Shown here: positions 17,595 through 25,428 of the stretch, piece by piece
How the letters are laid out: the number at the start of each line of letters is the position of its first letter
How positions within the stretch are numbered: position 1 is the stretch's first letter
NCBI RefSeq assembly: GCF_000621705.1
Contig: NZ_JHXO01000008.1
Location: forward strand, 186,001 to 250,000
Reading direction: 5' to 3'
From: Prolixibacter bellariivorans ATCC BAA-1284
GTDB lineage: Bacteria > Bacteroidota > Bacteroidia > Bacteroidales > Prolixibacteraceae
DNA: 64,000 nt
The notes under the pieces: generated by a model
The model's database searches: none
What the model saw: the letters and a program-made list of their open reading frames with translations, nothing else
What the model was told of the DNA's origin: nothing
Translations under genes and position numbers: made by a program

Positions 17595-20066
17595 ATGAAG
17601 AAGAACGCCCCGGAGAAATGGATAAAAGCCAAGTTGACGGCAGGCTTCCTGATTGTGTTTGTGATTGCCCTTCTGTTCTTTGGTATCAGTTACGTGAGTG
17701 TTGTTCGGGTAATTAAAAACCAGTCATACAACGATAACTTTCCCCAAAAGATGGTCCTTCTCAACAGGGTGCTCTCTCAGATGATTGAAGCAGAAGGATA
17801 TGGCCGGATTTACAGTATCACGGAAGATCCGAAATTCAAGGACCTATATCACAATAAGCGCGACTCCATTGAGATATTGGTGAACAACCTGCACCAGTAT
17901 TTTACTGATTCGCTGGCTTTAAGTCAGATCGACACCATCCAGGGATTGTTCGCCGAGAAAGAACAACTGATGGAAAGTCTGATTCAAATCAACATCATCA
18001 ACAAATACAGAAAACAATACGGCGAGTTGATCAGTATTATTCCCGACACGCTGGAATATGAGATAACCACGACAAAATATACTTCGACTTTCATCGACTC
18101 GATGGAAAAACAAGGAGCCCCGGTAAAACGCAAAACCCTCCAAAAACTTTCCGATTTCCTTACCGGAAAAAAACCGGAACCGACAAAATATAAAGTTCCG
18201 GTTATCGAACAAAGGATCGATTCATCAAAAACGAGTCACGTCCGGAAAGATTCAACGCTTATTCAAATAAAAAGAGAATTAGCACAGTTTCAGGCTCAAC
18301 AGGCCCGGTTCACCAGAGCTCTCAGCTCGCAGGAACAGCAACTGGTCAAACTGGATAACCAGATTATGAACAAAATTCGGGAAGTTGTACAATCGCTCGA
18401 AGATGAAGCTTTCCACATGTCCGCGGTGAAAAGTCAGGAGATGGAGCAAATGCGGGGAAAAACCTTCAACCAATTGATTTATCTGGGAATTTCAGCATTA
18501 ATCATTTTTGCTCTATTCATCCTTTGGGTGAACCGCGACATTTTGCGTAGCCGCCGCTTGAATGACCAGCTACGCTCATCCAAGGATAAAGTGGACGAAT
18601 TATTGAAAGTAAAGGAACAATTCCTCGCCAACATGAGTCACGAAATCCGTACGCCATTGACATCAGTTATCGGTTTTGCTGAATTACTTTCGGAAGGATT
18701 GTCCAACAAACCGCAAGCAAACATGGCCAAAACGCTTCTGAGCTCAGCTCGTCATCTTCACCGAATGGTGAATGAAATTCTTGATTTTTCAAGAATTGAA
18801 GCGAACATGGTTAATCTGAGTGAAGATGAAATTAAGCCTAATGAGTTGATGAAAGAGGTCTTTGAAGAGATGAAACTGGCCGCTCAGAACAAAAAAATTG
18901 GCTTTAGCTTTGAAGTTGAAGAGGGGCTTGCCAACTTCAGCGCCGACCGCATGCGATTAAAGCAGGTGCTTATTAACCTGGTTGGAAACGCGATTAAATT
19001 CACACAAGAAGGATATGTCAAATTCTCAGTAAAACGGGAAGATCATAAACTTGCTTTCGCCGTAACCGATACAGGTATCGGTATTCCGGAAGATCAGAAA
19101 GAAGAAATCTTTGAAGAATTTTCACAAGTCGACAATTCGAAAACAAAACAGACCGGCGGTACGGGTCTTGGACTTTCCATCAGCAAAAGATTGATTAAAC
19201 TGATGGGAGGCGCGATATGGCTTGAAAGCAAAGAAGGAACCGGAAGTACTTTCCACTTCACCATTCAGATGAAAGAAGCGACCGGAAATCAACTGAATGA
19301 TGAAGTAATTGCACCTGATTTTCTTACCGGGAAAAAAATACTTTGTATCGATGATGATCCATTGGTGCACCAATTGCTCGAAGCGCTCATTCATGATATG
19401 AACGGCGAAAAAATTTCAGCTTATACTCCGGTTGAAGCACTGAATTACCTCAAAAAAGAAACTTTCGACCTGATTGTTTCCGATGTGCAGATGCCCGACA
19501 CTGATGGAATTTCGTTGGCCAGAACGATTCGGAAAGAATTTAGTTCCTACACGCCGGTATTAATTTTGACCGCGAACCTGAGTGAAAGCCGGGTAGAAGA
19601 GATTTCGCTTATTGAAAATGTGTGGGCGATGCCCAAACCATTTACCCGAAAATCGCTTGCGCAGAAATTTCATGCGATCCTAAACGGAAAAGACATCGAA
19701 GACCTGGAACGAAAGGAAAGAACCCAGGCAAGTTTCAGCCTCGACGAGATAAAAACCTTTTCGGGCGATGATATTGAATTACTTCGTACCGTTACCGAAA
19801 CCTTCATCCTGAATGCTGATGAGAGTATTGCATTATTAAAAATGATGGAGAAAGAAAATGATATTCCCGGAATTAGGAAAACCGCTCATAAATTACTGAC
19901 TGGCTTCCGCCAATTTGCCATCTCGGATGGCGTGGTAATTCTGAAACAACTGGAAGTGGCCGAAGATGATCCGTCCAAACGGGATATAATCCGAGCCTCG
20001 ATTATCGCATTAAGTCAGTTGTGGAATGATGTCAGAGCACTTCTCCGCGAAGATATATTGTCTTAA
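17595..20066 (+). CDS. Hybrid sensor histidine kinase with receiver and HPt domains
   Basis: 823 residues. Order: membrane helix about 14-37, large extracytoplasmic region to about 295 (coiled-coil-like and Gln/Lys-rich), second helix about 297-318, HisKA domain with phospho-accepting His349 (NMSHEIRTPL), HATPase domain (NLVGNAIKF, DTGIGIP from Asp492, GTGLGLSISKR), receiver with Asp630 (VSDVQMPDTDG) and a C-terminal HPt domain with His765 (TAHKLLTGF). That is a complete in-cis phosphorelay apart from the output regulator. It overlaps by 4 bases, tail to tail, the sigma-54 regulator that could accept the phosphate. ATG 17595 is preferred over the TTG at 17589. The ligand is unknown. Confidence 0.95.
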   Translation: MKKNAPEKWIKAKLTAGFLIVFVIALLFFGISYVSVVRVIKNQSYNDNFPQKMVLLNRVLSQMIEAEGYGRIYSITEDPKFKDLYHNKRDSIEILVNNLHQYFTDSLALSQIDTIQGLFAEKEQLMESLIQINIINKYRKQYGELISIIPDTLEYEITTTKYTSTFIDSMEKQGAPVKRKTLQKLSDFLTGKKPEPTKYKVPVIEQRIDSSKTSHVRKDSTLIQIKRELAQFQAQQARFTRALSSQEQQLVKLDNQIMNKIREVVQSLEDEAFHMSAVKSQEMEQMRGKTFNQLIYLGISALIIFALFILWVNRDILRSRRLNDQLRSSKDKVDELLKVKEQFLANMSHEIRTPLTSVIGFAELLSEGLSNKPQANMAKTLLSSARHLHRMVNEILDFSRIEANMVNLSEDEIKPNELMKEVFEEMKLAAQNKKIGFSFEVEEGLANFSADRMRLKQVLINLVGNAIKFTQEGYVKFSVKREDHKLAFAVTDTGIGIPEDQKEEIFEEFSQVDNSKTKQTGGTGLGLSISKRLIKLMGGAIWLESKEGTGSTFHFTIQMKEATGNQLNDEVIAPDFLTGKKILCIDDDPLVHQLLEALIHDMNGEKISAYTPVEALNYLKKETFDLIVSDVQMPDTDGISLARTIRKEFSSYTPVLILTANLSESRVEEISLIENVWAMPKPFTRKSLAQKFHAILNGKDIEDLERKERTQASFSLDEIKTFSGDDIELLRTVTETFILNADESIALLKMMEKENDIPGIRKTAHKLLTGFRQFAISDGVVILKQLEVAEDDPSKRDIIRASIIALSQLWNDVRALLREDILS

Positions 20067-21424
20067 AGTTCGATGTCGTAAAGGTGGAGTTTATTGTACA
20101 GCGTTTTTCTGTCAATCCCAAGCAATTTGGCCGTCTTCGTCTTGTTATAGCGGGTTTTTTCAAGCGCCTGTAGTATTGCTTCCTTTTCTGAAAGATTTTT
20201 TACTTCCTTCAGATCGTTTACAACGGGCTGAACATCATCGGAAAGATTTTTCATTGAATCATTCCTGTAGATTTCTTCCGGCAGTACTTCCCGGTGAATT
20301 CTATCGGATTTACTAAGCAAAACGGCACGGCGAATAATGTTCCGCATCTCCCTGAGATTACCCGGCCATTCATACCTGATGAATATACGCTGTACTTCTT
20401 CGTCAAATCCCGAAATGAACTTATCAAATTCAGCGACAGCATCTTCCAGAAAAAATTGGGCAAACATCATCAAATCGGCTTCCCGCTCGCGCAAAGGAGC
20501 AAGTGCCATATTAAATTCGTTCAAGCGGTGATATAAGTCTTCTCTAAACCGTCCTTCGTCTACAGCCTTTTTCAAATTCTCATTCGTTGCAGCAATAATT
20601 CGTGCCTTAATAGGAAATTCATTATTCCCTCCAACTTTGCGTCCCATCCGTTCATGAATGGCCCGCAAAAGCTTCATCTGCACATCATAAGAAAGGTTGC
20701 CAATTTCATCCAGGAAAATGGTCCCCTCGCCTACAGCTTCAAAATGACCTGTCTTATCATTCACAGCGCCGGTGAACGAGCCTTTTACATGACCAAACAA
20801 TTCGCTGGCGGCAATATCGGGATGCAGGGCTCCGCAGTCAACCGCTACAAATGGCTCTTTTTTACGCTTACTCAGCTCATGAATCCGACGGGCTACATAT
20901 TCTTTGCCGGTGCCGCTGTCTCCGATAATTAAAACGGAAATATCAGTTGGAGCAACTACGCGAATATGTTCTTCTATTTTTCGGGCTTCCTCACTGCTTC
21001 CCACCAAAAATTTCCGGCCATTTCGAACAGGTTCCTTTGTTTTCTTTTCCGAAGTTTCCCGCTTTTTCAATCCCTCTCTGATAACATGAAACAGTTCATC
21101 GGAATTGACAGGCTTGGTAACATATTCAAATGCCCCTAATTTGACAGCTTCAACGGCTACGCGAATATCCGAATAGGCAGTAATCAGAATAACAACAGTG
21201 GCAGGCGCCAACTTCTTACTCTCTTTTAACACATCGATACCGGTGCCATCAGGCAAACGGTAATCTGTTAACACCAAATCATAGGCATTCTTTGCCAACG
21301 ACTGACTGGCCTTTTCATAATCATGTGCCGTATCGGCTTCGAAGCCTTTTCGTTTTAAAAACCCCTGCAACAACATGCAGAAGGAGGTATCGTCATCAAC
21401 AATCAATAATCGGGGCATGTCCAT
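20063..21424 (-). CDS. NtrC-family sigma-54-dependent response regulator
   Basis: 453 residues: receiver domain (about 3-118) with phospho-accepting Asp54 in VLTDYRLPDG and Lys104 in VTKPV; AAA+ domain (about 140-370) with Walker A GDSGTGKE (168-175), the sigma-54-contacting loop GSFTGA (215-220, usually GAFTGA) and Walker B FLDEIG; and a Fis-type helix-turn-helix at the C-terminus (NKTKTAKLLGIDRKTLYNKL). It activates transcription by RNA polymerase containing sigma-54. The gene is convergent with, and overlaps by 4 bases, the hybrid kinase gene, its likely phosphate source. I start at ATG 21424; a TTG three bases upstream and an ATG at 21418 are alternatives. Confidence 0.95.
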   Translation of the reverse strand: MDMPRLLIVDDDTSFCMLLQGFLKRKGFEADTAHDYEKASQSLAKNAYDLVLTDYRLPDGTGIDVLKESKKLAPATVVILITAYSDIRVAVEAVKLGAFEYVTKPVNSDELFHVIREGLKKRETSEKKTKEPVRNGRKFLVGSSEEARKIEEHIRVVAPTDISVLIIGDSGTGKEYVARRIHELSKRKKEPFVAVDCGALHPDIAASELFGHVKGSFTGAVNDKTGHFEAVGEGTIFLDEIGNLSYDVQMKLLRAIHERMGRKVGGNNEFPIKARIIAATNENLKKAVDEGRFREDLYHRLNEFNMALAPLREREADLMMFAQFFLEDAVAEFDKFISGFDEEVQRIFIRYEWPGNLREMRNIIRRAVLLSKSDRIHREVLPEEIYRNDSMKNLSDDVQPVVNDLKEVKNLSEKEAILQALEKTRYNKTKTAKLLGIDRKTLYNKLHLYDIEL

Positions 21425-21544
21425 CAATATCAGGCAAAGATTTGCGTTAAAGAAATCTGTTCGCGAATAAAGATAAAATTTTTAGGCAGAAACCCTTTTA
21501 TTCAACGCGTAAAAGGTAAATGATATTATATAATTAAAAAATAA

Positions 21545-21574
21545 AAAAGCGGATTGTTCAAACAACCCGCTTTT
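21545..21574 (-). terminator. Intrinsic terminator, minus strand
   Basis: Stem AAAAGCGGATTGTT paired with AACAACCCGCTTTT around a tiny loop, followed on the minus strand by a T-run. The single A/C mismatch on the plus strand is a G-U wobble in minus-strand RNA, so the minus strand is favoured. It isolates transcription coming from 21614-23501 from the sigma-54 regulator gene. Confidence 0.8.
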
Positions 21575-21613
21575 ATGTGAAAAACTTTAAATCGGTAGGA
21601 TTTCTGACCTACC

Positions 21614-21949
21614 TTAGTGAATTCTCTCAAAACCTAATTTATAAGAACGCCTGACGTTACTCGGTTTAAACAATGGGAGCAGAATCAGCAGCCATCCCCC
21701 TTTTTTATGGCCGCCTTCATCTTTTCCCGGTCTTTCATGAGCAGTCAATAAACATTTTGTGCCGTCATTATCAGGACCAACTACCAGGTAATATCCCACC
21801 ATTACGCCGGAAGCATTTATCCTGTTATTTCCGACACATCTTGCGATAATAAACCTAAACCTAAATTCTGAATGTGTCGTCAATAAAAGCTGCCCCATAG
21901 TGGCCAACCGTGCCAGGAAAACCACGCGGGAACAGCCTTGACTAAACAA
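21614..21949 (-). CDS. Small ORF of unknown function, uncertain
   Basis: An open frame of 111 codons ending 40 bases before an intrinsic terminator on the same strand, the main reason to keep it. The C-terminal part (GYYLVVGPDNDGTKCLL, then GWLLILLPLF) has a hydrophobic strand-like segment. I recognise no family, and the N-terminal part looks less protein-like, so the true start may be the internal methionine near residue 49 or the frame may be a decayed gene. It sits between the PepSY-like array and the sigma-54 regulator, and the terminator may instead serve the array. Confidence 0.3.
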   Translation of the reverse strand: MFSQGCSRVVFLARLATMGQLLLTTHSEFRFRFIIARCVGNNRINASGVMVGYYLVVGPDNDGTKCLLTAHERPGKDEGGHKKGGWLLILLPLFKPSNVRRSYKLGFERIH

Positions 21950-22076
21950 TACAAGTATGAACGGTATTTAGAAATCTACGATTTAAAGTTTGTTCGTGAA
22001 CAGTAAATGTCCTTAGTGTCTTCACAATTGGTTTTTGTATTTATAATTGGAATTTACTGCTCTAAAGCTTACCGGA

Positions 22077-22403
22077 TTACGATTCCGGCTCGTATTTACT
22101 GCCATCCTCATTATAAGTGGCAGTCATGCTCTGTCCATTTAACTGGAGAACAATTTTATATACTTTTGATCCGTCTTCAGTGGTCGCAACCGAAGCCTGA
22201 CTGATTTTGGCATCTTTGTAATCATTGCTCACAGCCTTGGTCACAGCCTCGGGCAAATCAGCCACATCAACCGAAATAAATTTCAGTTCCGATTGCATCA
22301 CATAAGACGAATTCATTGTTTTAGAGCCTGAATTGGCAGCATTAGCAACATAGCCTGTGCCAAGAGCAAAAACTAAAACCAATGGGATTAATACTTTCTT
22401 CAT
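22077..22403 (-). CDS. PepSY-like (DUF2874) exported protein, copy A
   Basis: 108 residues: signal peptide (MKKVLIPLVLVFALGTGYVANA), then one PepSY-like unit with the family pattern DLPEAVTKAVSNDYKDAKISQAS, a DGSKVYKIVLQLNG strand pair and the ending YNEDGSKYEPES. Members of this Bacteroidota family are small periplasmic or surface proteins of unknown role, structurally related to PepSY and beta-lactamase-inhibitor folds. It is the last of four tandem paralogues on the minus strand, 63 bases after copy B. This copy and copy B are the most similar pair. Confidence 0.85.
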   Translation of the reverse strand: MKKVLIPLVLVFALGTGYVANAANSGSKTMNSSYVMQSELKFISVDVADLPEAVTKAVSNDYKDAKISQASVATTEDGSKVYKIVLQLNGQSMTATYNEDGSKYEPES

Positions 22404-22466
22404 AACTAACTCGTTTTAATACAATTGTTAATATTTAGAAATTTGCTGGTGATTTGAATCTTTTGT

Positions 22467-22787
22467 TCAATTTATTTGATAACGTGAGCCATCTTCGTTA
22501 AACATTACCGATTTTTCATGGCCTTCCACATTTAAAATCACTTTGTACAATTTTGTTCCATCATTCAAATTGGCCACAAAAGCTCCTGTAATGGTAGCAT
22601 CTTTGAATTGGTCACTAACCGCTTCGCGAATAGCTTGTGGCAGACTGCTTACACCAATTTGTGTAAAGTCCGGTTGTTGCCAGGTTATGGTCGTTCCCTG
22701 CATCTCCGTATCAACCGGATTGGCATTGACCGCATATATTGTAGCCATCGAAAAAAGTATGGCAACGGTAAAAAATAACTTCTTCAT
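22467..22787 (-). CDS. PepSY-like (DUF2874) exported protein, copy B
   Basis: 106 residues with a clear signal peptide (MKKLFFTVAILFSMATIYAVNA) and the same fold pattern as copy A: SLPQAIREAVSDQFKDATITGA, DGTKLYKVILNVEG and the ending MFNEDGSRYQIN. There is no cysteine, so it is not a lipoprotein. It is third in transcription order in the four-gene array, 50 bases after copy C. The residues flanking the helix (LPQAIREAV in B, LPEAVTKAV in A) show recent common ancestry with later divergence. Confidence 0.85.
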   Translation of the reverse strand: MKKLFFTVAILFSMATIYAVNANPVDTEMQGTTITWQQPDFTQIGVSSLPQAIREAVSDQFKDATITGAFVANLNDGTKLYKVILNVEGHEKSVMFNEDGSRYQIN

Positions 22788-22837
22788 ATCTCCCCTGTTT
22801 AAATCCCTCTTTCCAGAAAATTATTTTCTATTTCAAT

Positions 22838-23164
22838 TTAATCATCCGTACCCGGAATATATTTACGTCCATCTTCCTCATAATAGGTTACCCTTATGCT
22901 TCCTTCAACGTTCAGGTACAACTTGTAAATAACCATTCCGCATGGAAGACGACTTTTATATGCCTGTGATATTGAAACCTGCCGATATTCACTTTTTACT
23001 GCCAGGCTGACAAACGCCGGAACGTCCGATAATTCAATTCGATTAAAACTAATTTTAAACTCTGTAGCCATTCGTTGACCGGCAAAACTATCCTGAGCTT
23101 CTACCGACTTTCGTGCCACCAGTGAAACAATTGCAATCAATCCTATGAGGGATAGTAATCGCAT
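22838..23164 (-). CDS. PepSY-like (DUF2874) exported protein, copy C, divergent
   Basis: 108 residues starting at ATG 23164 (MRLLSLIGLIAIVSLVARKS). The longer open frame to 23230 would overlap copy D and has no signal peptide, so it is rejected. The signal peptide is followed by VPAFVSLAVKSEYRQVSISQAY and YKLYLNVEGSIRVTYYEEDGRKY, recognisably the same fold as A and B. It is clearly diverged, with one cysteine (LPCGMVIYK) not shared by A or B. Only 13 bases separate it from copy D. Confidence 0.8.
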   Translation of the reverse strand: MRLLSLIGLIAIVSLVARKSVEAQDSFAGQRMATEFKISFNRIELSDVPAFVSLAVKSEYRQVSISQAYKSRLPCGMVIYKLYLNVEGSIRVTYYEEDGRKYIPGTDD

Positions 23165-23177
23165 AATTAATCTTTCT

Positions 23178-23501
23178 TTAATTTTGTAACTGAGCAATGT
23201 ACCTTTCACCATCAGCTTTGTACAAAACATTGTTAATTCCTGATGGAGACCGAAAGGTTAAGCGGAAAACCGGCTTTCCATTGATGGAACCGGTAATCAC
23301 CTGGTTTGATAAACGGCATCCGGTTAATTCTTCAGCAACCGATTCCTTTACGGCCATTGGTAAATCACTCAACTGAATAACGTCAAAAACCACCTGTTCC
23401 ACAGAAGAGCCATTCTTTGAGTGCTCATCTTCTACTTGTCCGGTTATATCGGCTGACGAAACCGGGAACAAAAGAAACTCTATGGAAGAGTGATTTTTCA
23501 T
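23178..23501 (-). CDS. PepSY-like (DUF2874) protein, copy D, weak signal peptide
   Basis: 107 residues, first gene of the array. The C-terminal three quarters carry the family pattern (LSDLPMAVKESVAEELTGCRLSNQV, FRLTFRSPSGINNVLYKADGERY). The N-terminus (MKNHSSIEFLLFPVSSADITG) is a poor signal peptide compared with the others: one lysine, a short hydrophobic run and an early polar stretch. It may be poorly exported or cytoplasmic, or the start may be misread. There is a single cysteine in the helix. The upstream 590 bases hold the presumed promoter of the whole array. Confidence 0.75.
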   Translation of the reverse strand: MKNHSSIEFLLFPVSSADITGQVEDEHSKNGSSVEQVVFDVIQLSDLPMAVKESVAEELTGCRLSNQVITGSINGKPVFRLTFRSPSGINNVLYKADGERYIAQLQN

Positions 23502-24092
23502 GTTAATTCGTTTATTTATTCAAATATCTGTTTGTCTTCGGTATCTACTATAGAAAAGGTCGTGCCAAACTCGGAACACCAAGCGGGGACAATGACGCAA
23601 CATGCACAATGCATGATACTTATACCTATTTCGATTTTCATTCACATCATTATGATAATATAATTTTACATCGATATGTAGAAGCAATTCCACAGTTTGA
23701 GTACACAGCTTGTGGATGACAATATGATTTGGGGAAGATGAGTGAGAAGGATATAGTCAGAACAACAGTAAGTAGATATGTCACAAGGGAATGCCATGAT
23801 TTAAATCACGTTTTTATACTGCCGTACAACAGAAATGTTAAAAAACATCTATACCATTCACTTATAAACAGTTAAACACATATCTTTTTGAGAAACTGCT
23901 ATTTGAAGGCACTAAAACGGGACTGACACTCGTTACATCAACATATATTGATAATTACAGCCATATGCTGTATAACCTGTTTCCTTTTTTCTGTTCATGG
24001 TAAGATGTAAATTGGCATAACAGAAAACAAAATAACGTGATGATATTACAGTTTAAGTAAACCACCAAACAACAAATTTAAACCCAACTAGA
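23502..24092. other. AT-rich gene-poor patch
   Basis: No recognisable gene. Base composition is visibly more AT-rich than the flanks. A 45-codon frame at 23738-23875 (begins MSEKDIVRTTVSRYV) has no supporting evidence. A perfect inverted repeat TACAGC-CATAT-GCTGTA lies at 23956-23972, roughly 120 bases before the small gene at 24093, and could be an operator. The patch must also contain the promoter of the PepSY-like array on the minus strand. Acquired or decayed DNA is possible. Confidence 0.5.
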
Positions 24093-24365
24093 ATGAGTAG
24101 AACTTCAGAATTACAAACAGTTAGATCTTTTCAGGAACAAAAGAGAAGATTTAAGAACAGAATTGTGAAAGAGATCATCAGTAAAGATGAAAGATTGACG
24201 GAAATCAGAGATTACTGGGGAAAGAGTCCGAAGACGTTAACAGACATTCTGATCGTCCATGAACTGGATGAAGGAATAACTTTCGACTACACGGATCATT
24301 ACAAGATCCCGCCGTCAGTTGACGCTGAAATCGAGATGATTTTTAAAGAAATCTTTTTATCATAG
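24093..24365 (+). CDS. Small orphan protein, 90 residues
   Basis: I do not recognise this protein. It is hydrophilic and mostly helical at the N-terminus (basic: SFQEQKRRFKNRIVKEIISKDERL), with a more acidic C-terminal half (IVHELDEGITFDYTDHYKIPPSVDAEIEMIFKEI). There is no signal peptide or membrane segment. A real gene is supported by a clean ATG after an A-rich leader, by normal-looking amino-acid composition and by a strong terminator placed exactly at its stop codon. It is monocistronic in an otherwise empty AT-rich patch, consistent with an acquired or lineage-specific gene. Confidence 0.65.
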   Translation: MSRTSELQTVRSFQEQKRRFKNRIVKEIISKDERLTEIRDYWGKSPKTLTDILIVHELDEGITFDYTDHYKIPPSVDAEIEMIFKEIFLS

Positions 24366-24388
24366 GCCGGAATTTATCCGGCTTTTTT
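24366..24388 (+). terminator. Intrinsic terminator of the orphan gene
   Basis: Stem GCCGGA, loop ATTTA, stem TCCGGC, followed by six T. It begins one base after the stop codon of the 90-residue gene. Confidence 0.88.
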
Positions 24389-24491
24389 CGTCGTAAGGAA
24401 TACTGAAAATGTTTCAGTCGCGGGGGGGAATATGCGCTTATTCAATTCCGAAGGCCCCTAGTAGTAGCTATCAAACTGACGGATTAAAATA

Positions 24492-24812
24492 CTAAGTTCT
24501 CATTCGCTTTCGTAAAGGTTTCGACAACATGTGGCGTACTGCTGCTCCCGGGCGATAGAATATCATTCTTGGTCCGGCCCAACGCATTATCTCACGAATT
24601 TTTTCCCGCATTACCGGTTTGTAACAATGAACCAAACAATGCTTGCAAGCTGGTTTTTCATCACCAAACATACACTTGTCCAATCGCGTCGCTGCATAAT
24701 CAATTAACTCCTCACAATCAGAACAGATTATTTCCCGCCGGTGATTCTTCCGACAATATAATTCGATCATGAGTGTAACGATTTGCTTTTCTTCTGAACG
24801 CTTCCCAATCAT
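24492..24812 (-). CDS. YgbA-type nitrosative-stress protein
   Basis: 106 residues from ATG 24812 (MIGKRSEEKQIVTLMIELYC). It matches the family named nitrous oxide-stimulated promoter protein (YgbA of E. coli): IELYCRKNH, then ICSDCEELIDYAATRLDKC, KPACKHCLVHCYKPVMREKIREIMRWAGPRM. The cysteines and histidines (C-x2-C and C-x2-C-x3-C groups) are spaced as in that family and probably bind metal or an iron-sulfur cluster. E. coli ygbA is induced by nitric oxide through NsrR; its biochemical role is unclear. The GTG at 24845 that would extend the frame lies inside the terminator of the upstream gene, so it is rejected. It belongs with the Hcp module by function. Confidence 0.85.
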   Translation of the reverse strand: MIGKRSEEKQIVTLMIELYCRKNHRREIICSDCEELIDYAATRLDKCMFGDEKPACKHCLVHCYKPVMREKIREIMRWAGPRMIFYRPGAAVRHMLSKPLRKRMRT

Positions 24813-24840
24813 TGATTTTATTGCATATAAAAAATAAAAT

Positions 24841-24863
24841 CCCACCGAACAAGGTCCGGCGGG
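24841..24863 (-). terminator. Terminator after the cupin gene
   Basis: On the minus strand: CCCGCCG, 9-base loop, CGGTGGG, followed by ATTTTATTTTTT. It lies 38 bases after the cupin stop codon and separates the cupin gene from the YgbA-type gene. Confidence 0.8.
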
Positions 24864-24900
24864 AAGAATGACTAATTAGTCTATTAACTACTTCGTGTAT

Positions 24901-25221
24901 TTATAAATTGGTTTTAATCATGGTCAACAGCATTTTAAACGATTCCGTTGCTTCAACGGCATGAGTAATATTCGCCGGAAGGATGATGGCTTCACCAGAT
25001 TCCATTTCTGCACGTTCACCTCCAACCGTAATGGTAGCTTTCCCTTCCATCATTTGCACCAGGGCATCGAATGGTGCAGTGTGCGGACTCAATTCCTGCC
25101 CTTTATCAAAGGCAAACAATGTGATGGTACCAGTCGACTCTTTTATGATGGTTTTACTGACCACCGCTCCTTCAGCATATTCAATACCTGAAGCAACGTT
25201 AAACTGTTTTCCTTTTTCCAT
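24901..25221 (-). CDS. Single-domain cupin
   Basis: 106 residues forming one cupin beta-barrel: SPHTAPFDALVQMMEGKATITVGGE supplies the first metal-binding motif (His followed by Gln/Glu) and GEAIILPANITHAVEATESFKMLL the second (His in ITHAVE). There are no extra domains. Small cupins of this type are seen near oxidative and nitrosative stress genes in anaerobes, and this one lies 207 bases downstream of hcp on the same strand. Binding of metal and function are inferred. It ends at its own terminator. Confidence 0.85.
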   Translation of the reverse strand: MEKGKQFNVASGIEYAEGAVVSKTIIKESTGTITLFAFDKGQELSPHTAPFDALVQMMEGKATITVGGERAEMESGEAIILPANITHAVEATESFKMLLTMIKTNL

Positions 25222-25428
25222 AACTTACTTACTCTTTTTTTTGATGAGCCCGACCGGTCCCGATTTCTCCTCTATCCAACTCACTTTCCGTTTCGGGAAA
25301 CCGATTGAGTCATCATCTTCACTTTTCAATCCAAAAACTGCAGTTCAACCTGCTTTGCTATGCTAAACCAATCAAAAATTGAATGCTTCTTTAGAAGGCT
25401 TGGTTCTTATTGGCCAATCAACCTAAAC

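Noticed and set aside
23165-23230. Extended start of PepSY-like copy C
   Set aside because: It would overlap copy D and removes the signal peptide from the N-terminus.
23738-23875. 45-codon ORF in the AT-rich patch
   Set aside because: No promoter, terminator or recognisable composition supports it.
24421-24428. Run of seven G as a phase-variation tract
   Set aside because: It lies outside any gene and not within a clear promoter spacer, so a contingency role has no support.
24813-24845. Extended start of the YgbA-type protein
   Set aside because: The GTG at 24845 lies inside the terminator hairpin of the upstream cupin gene.
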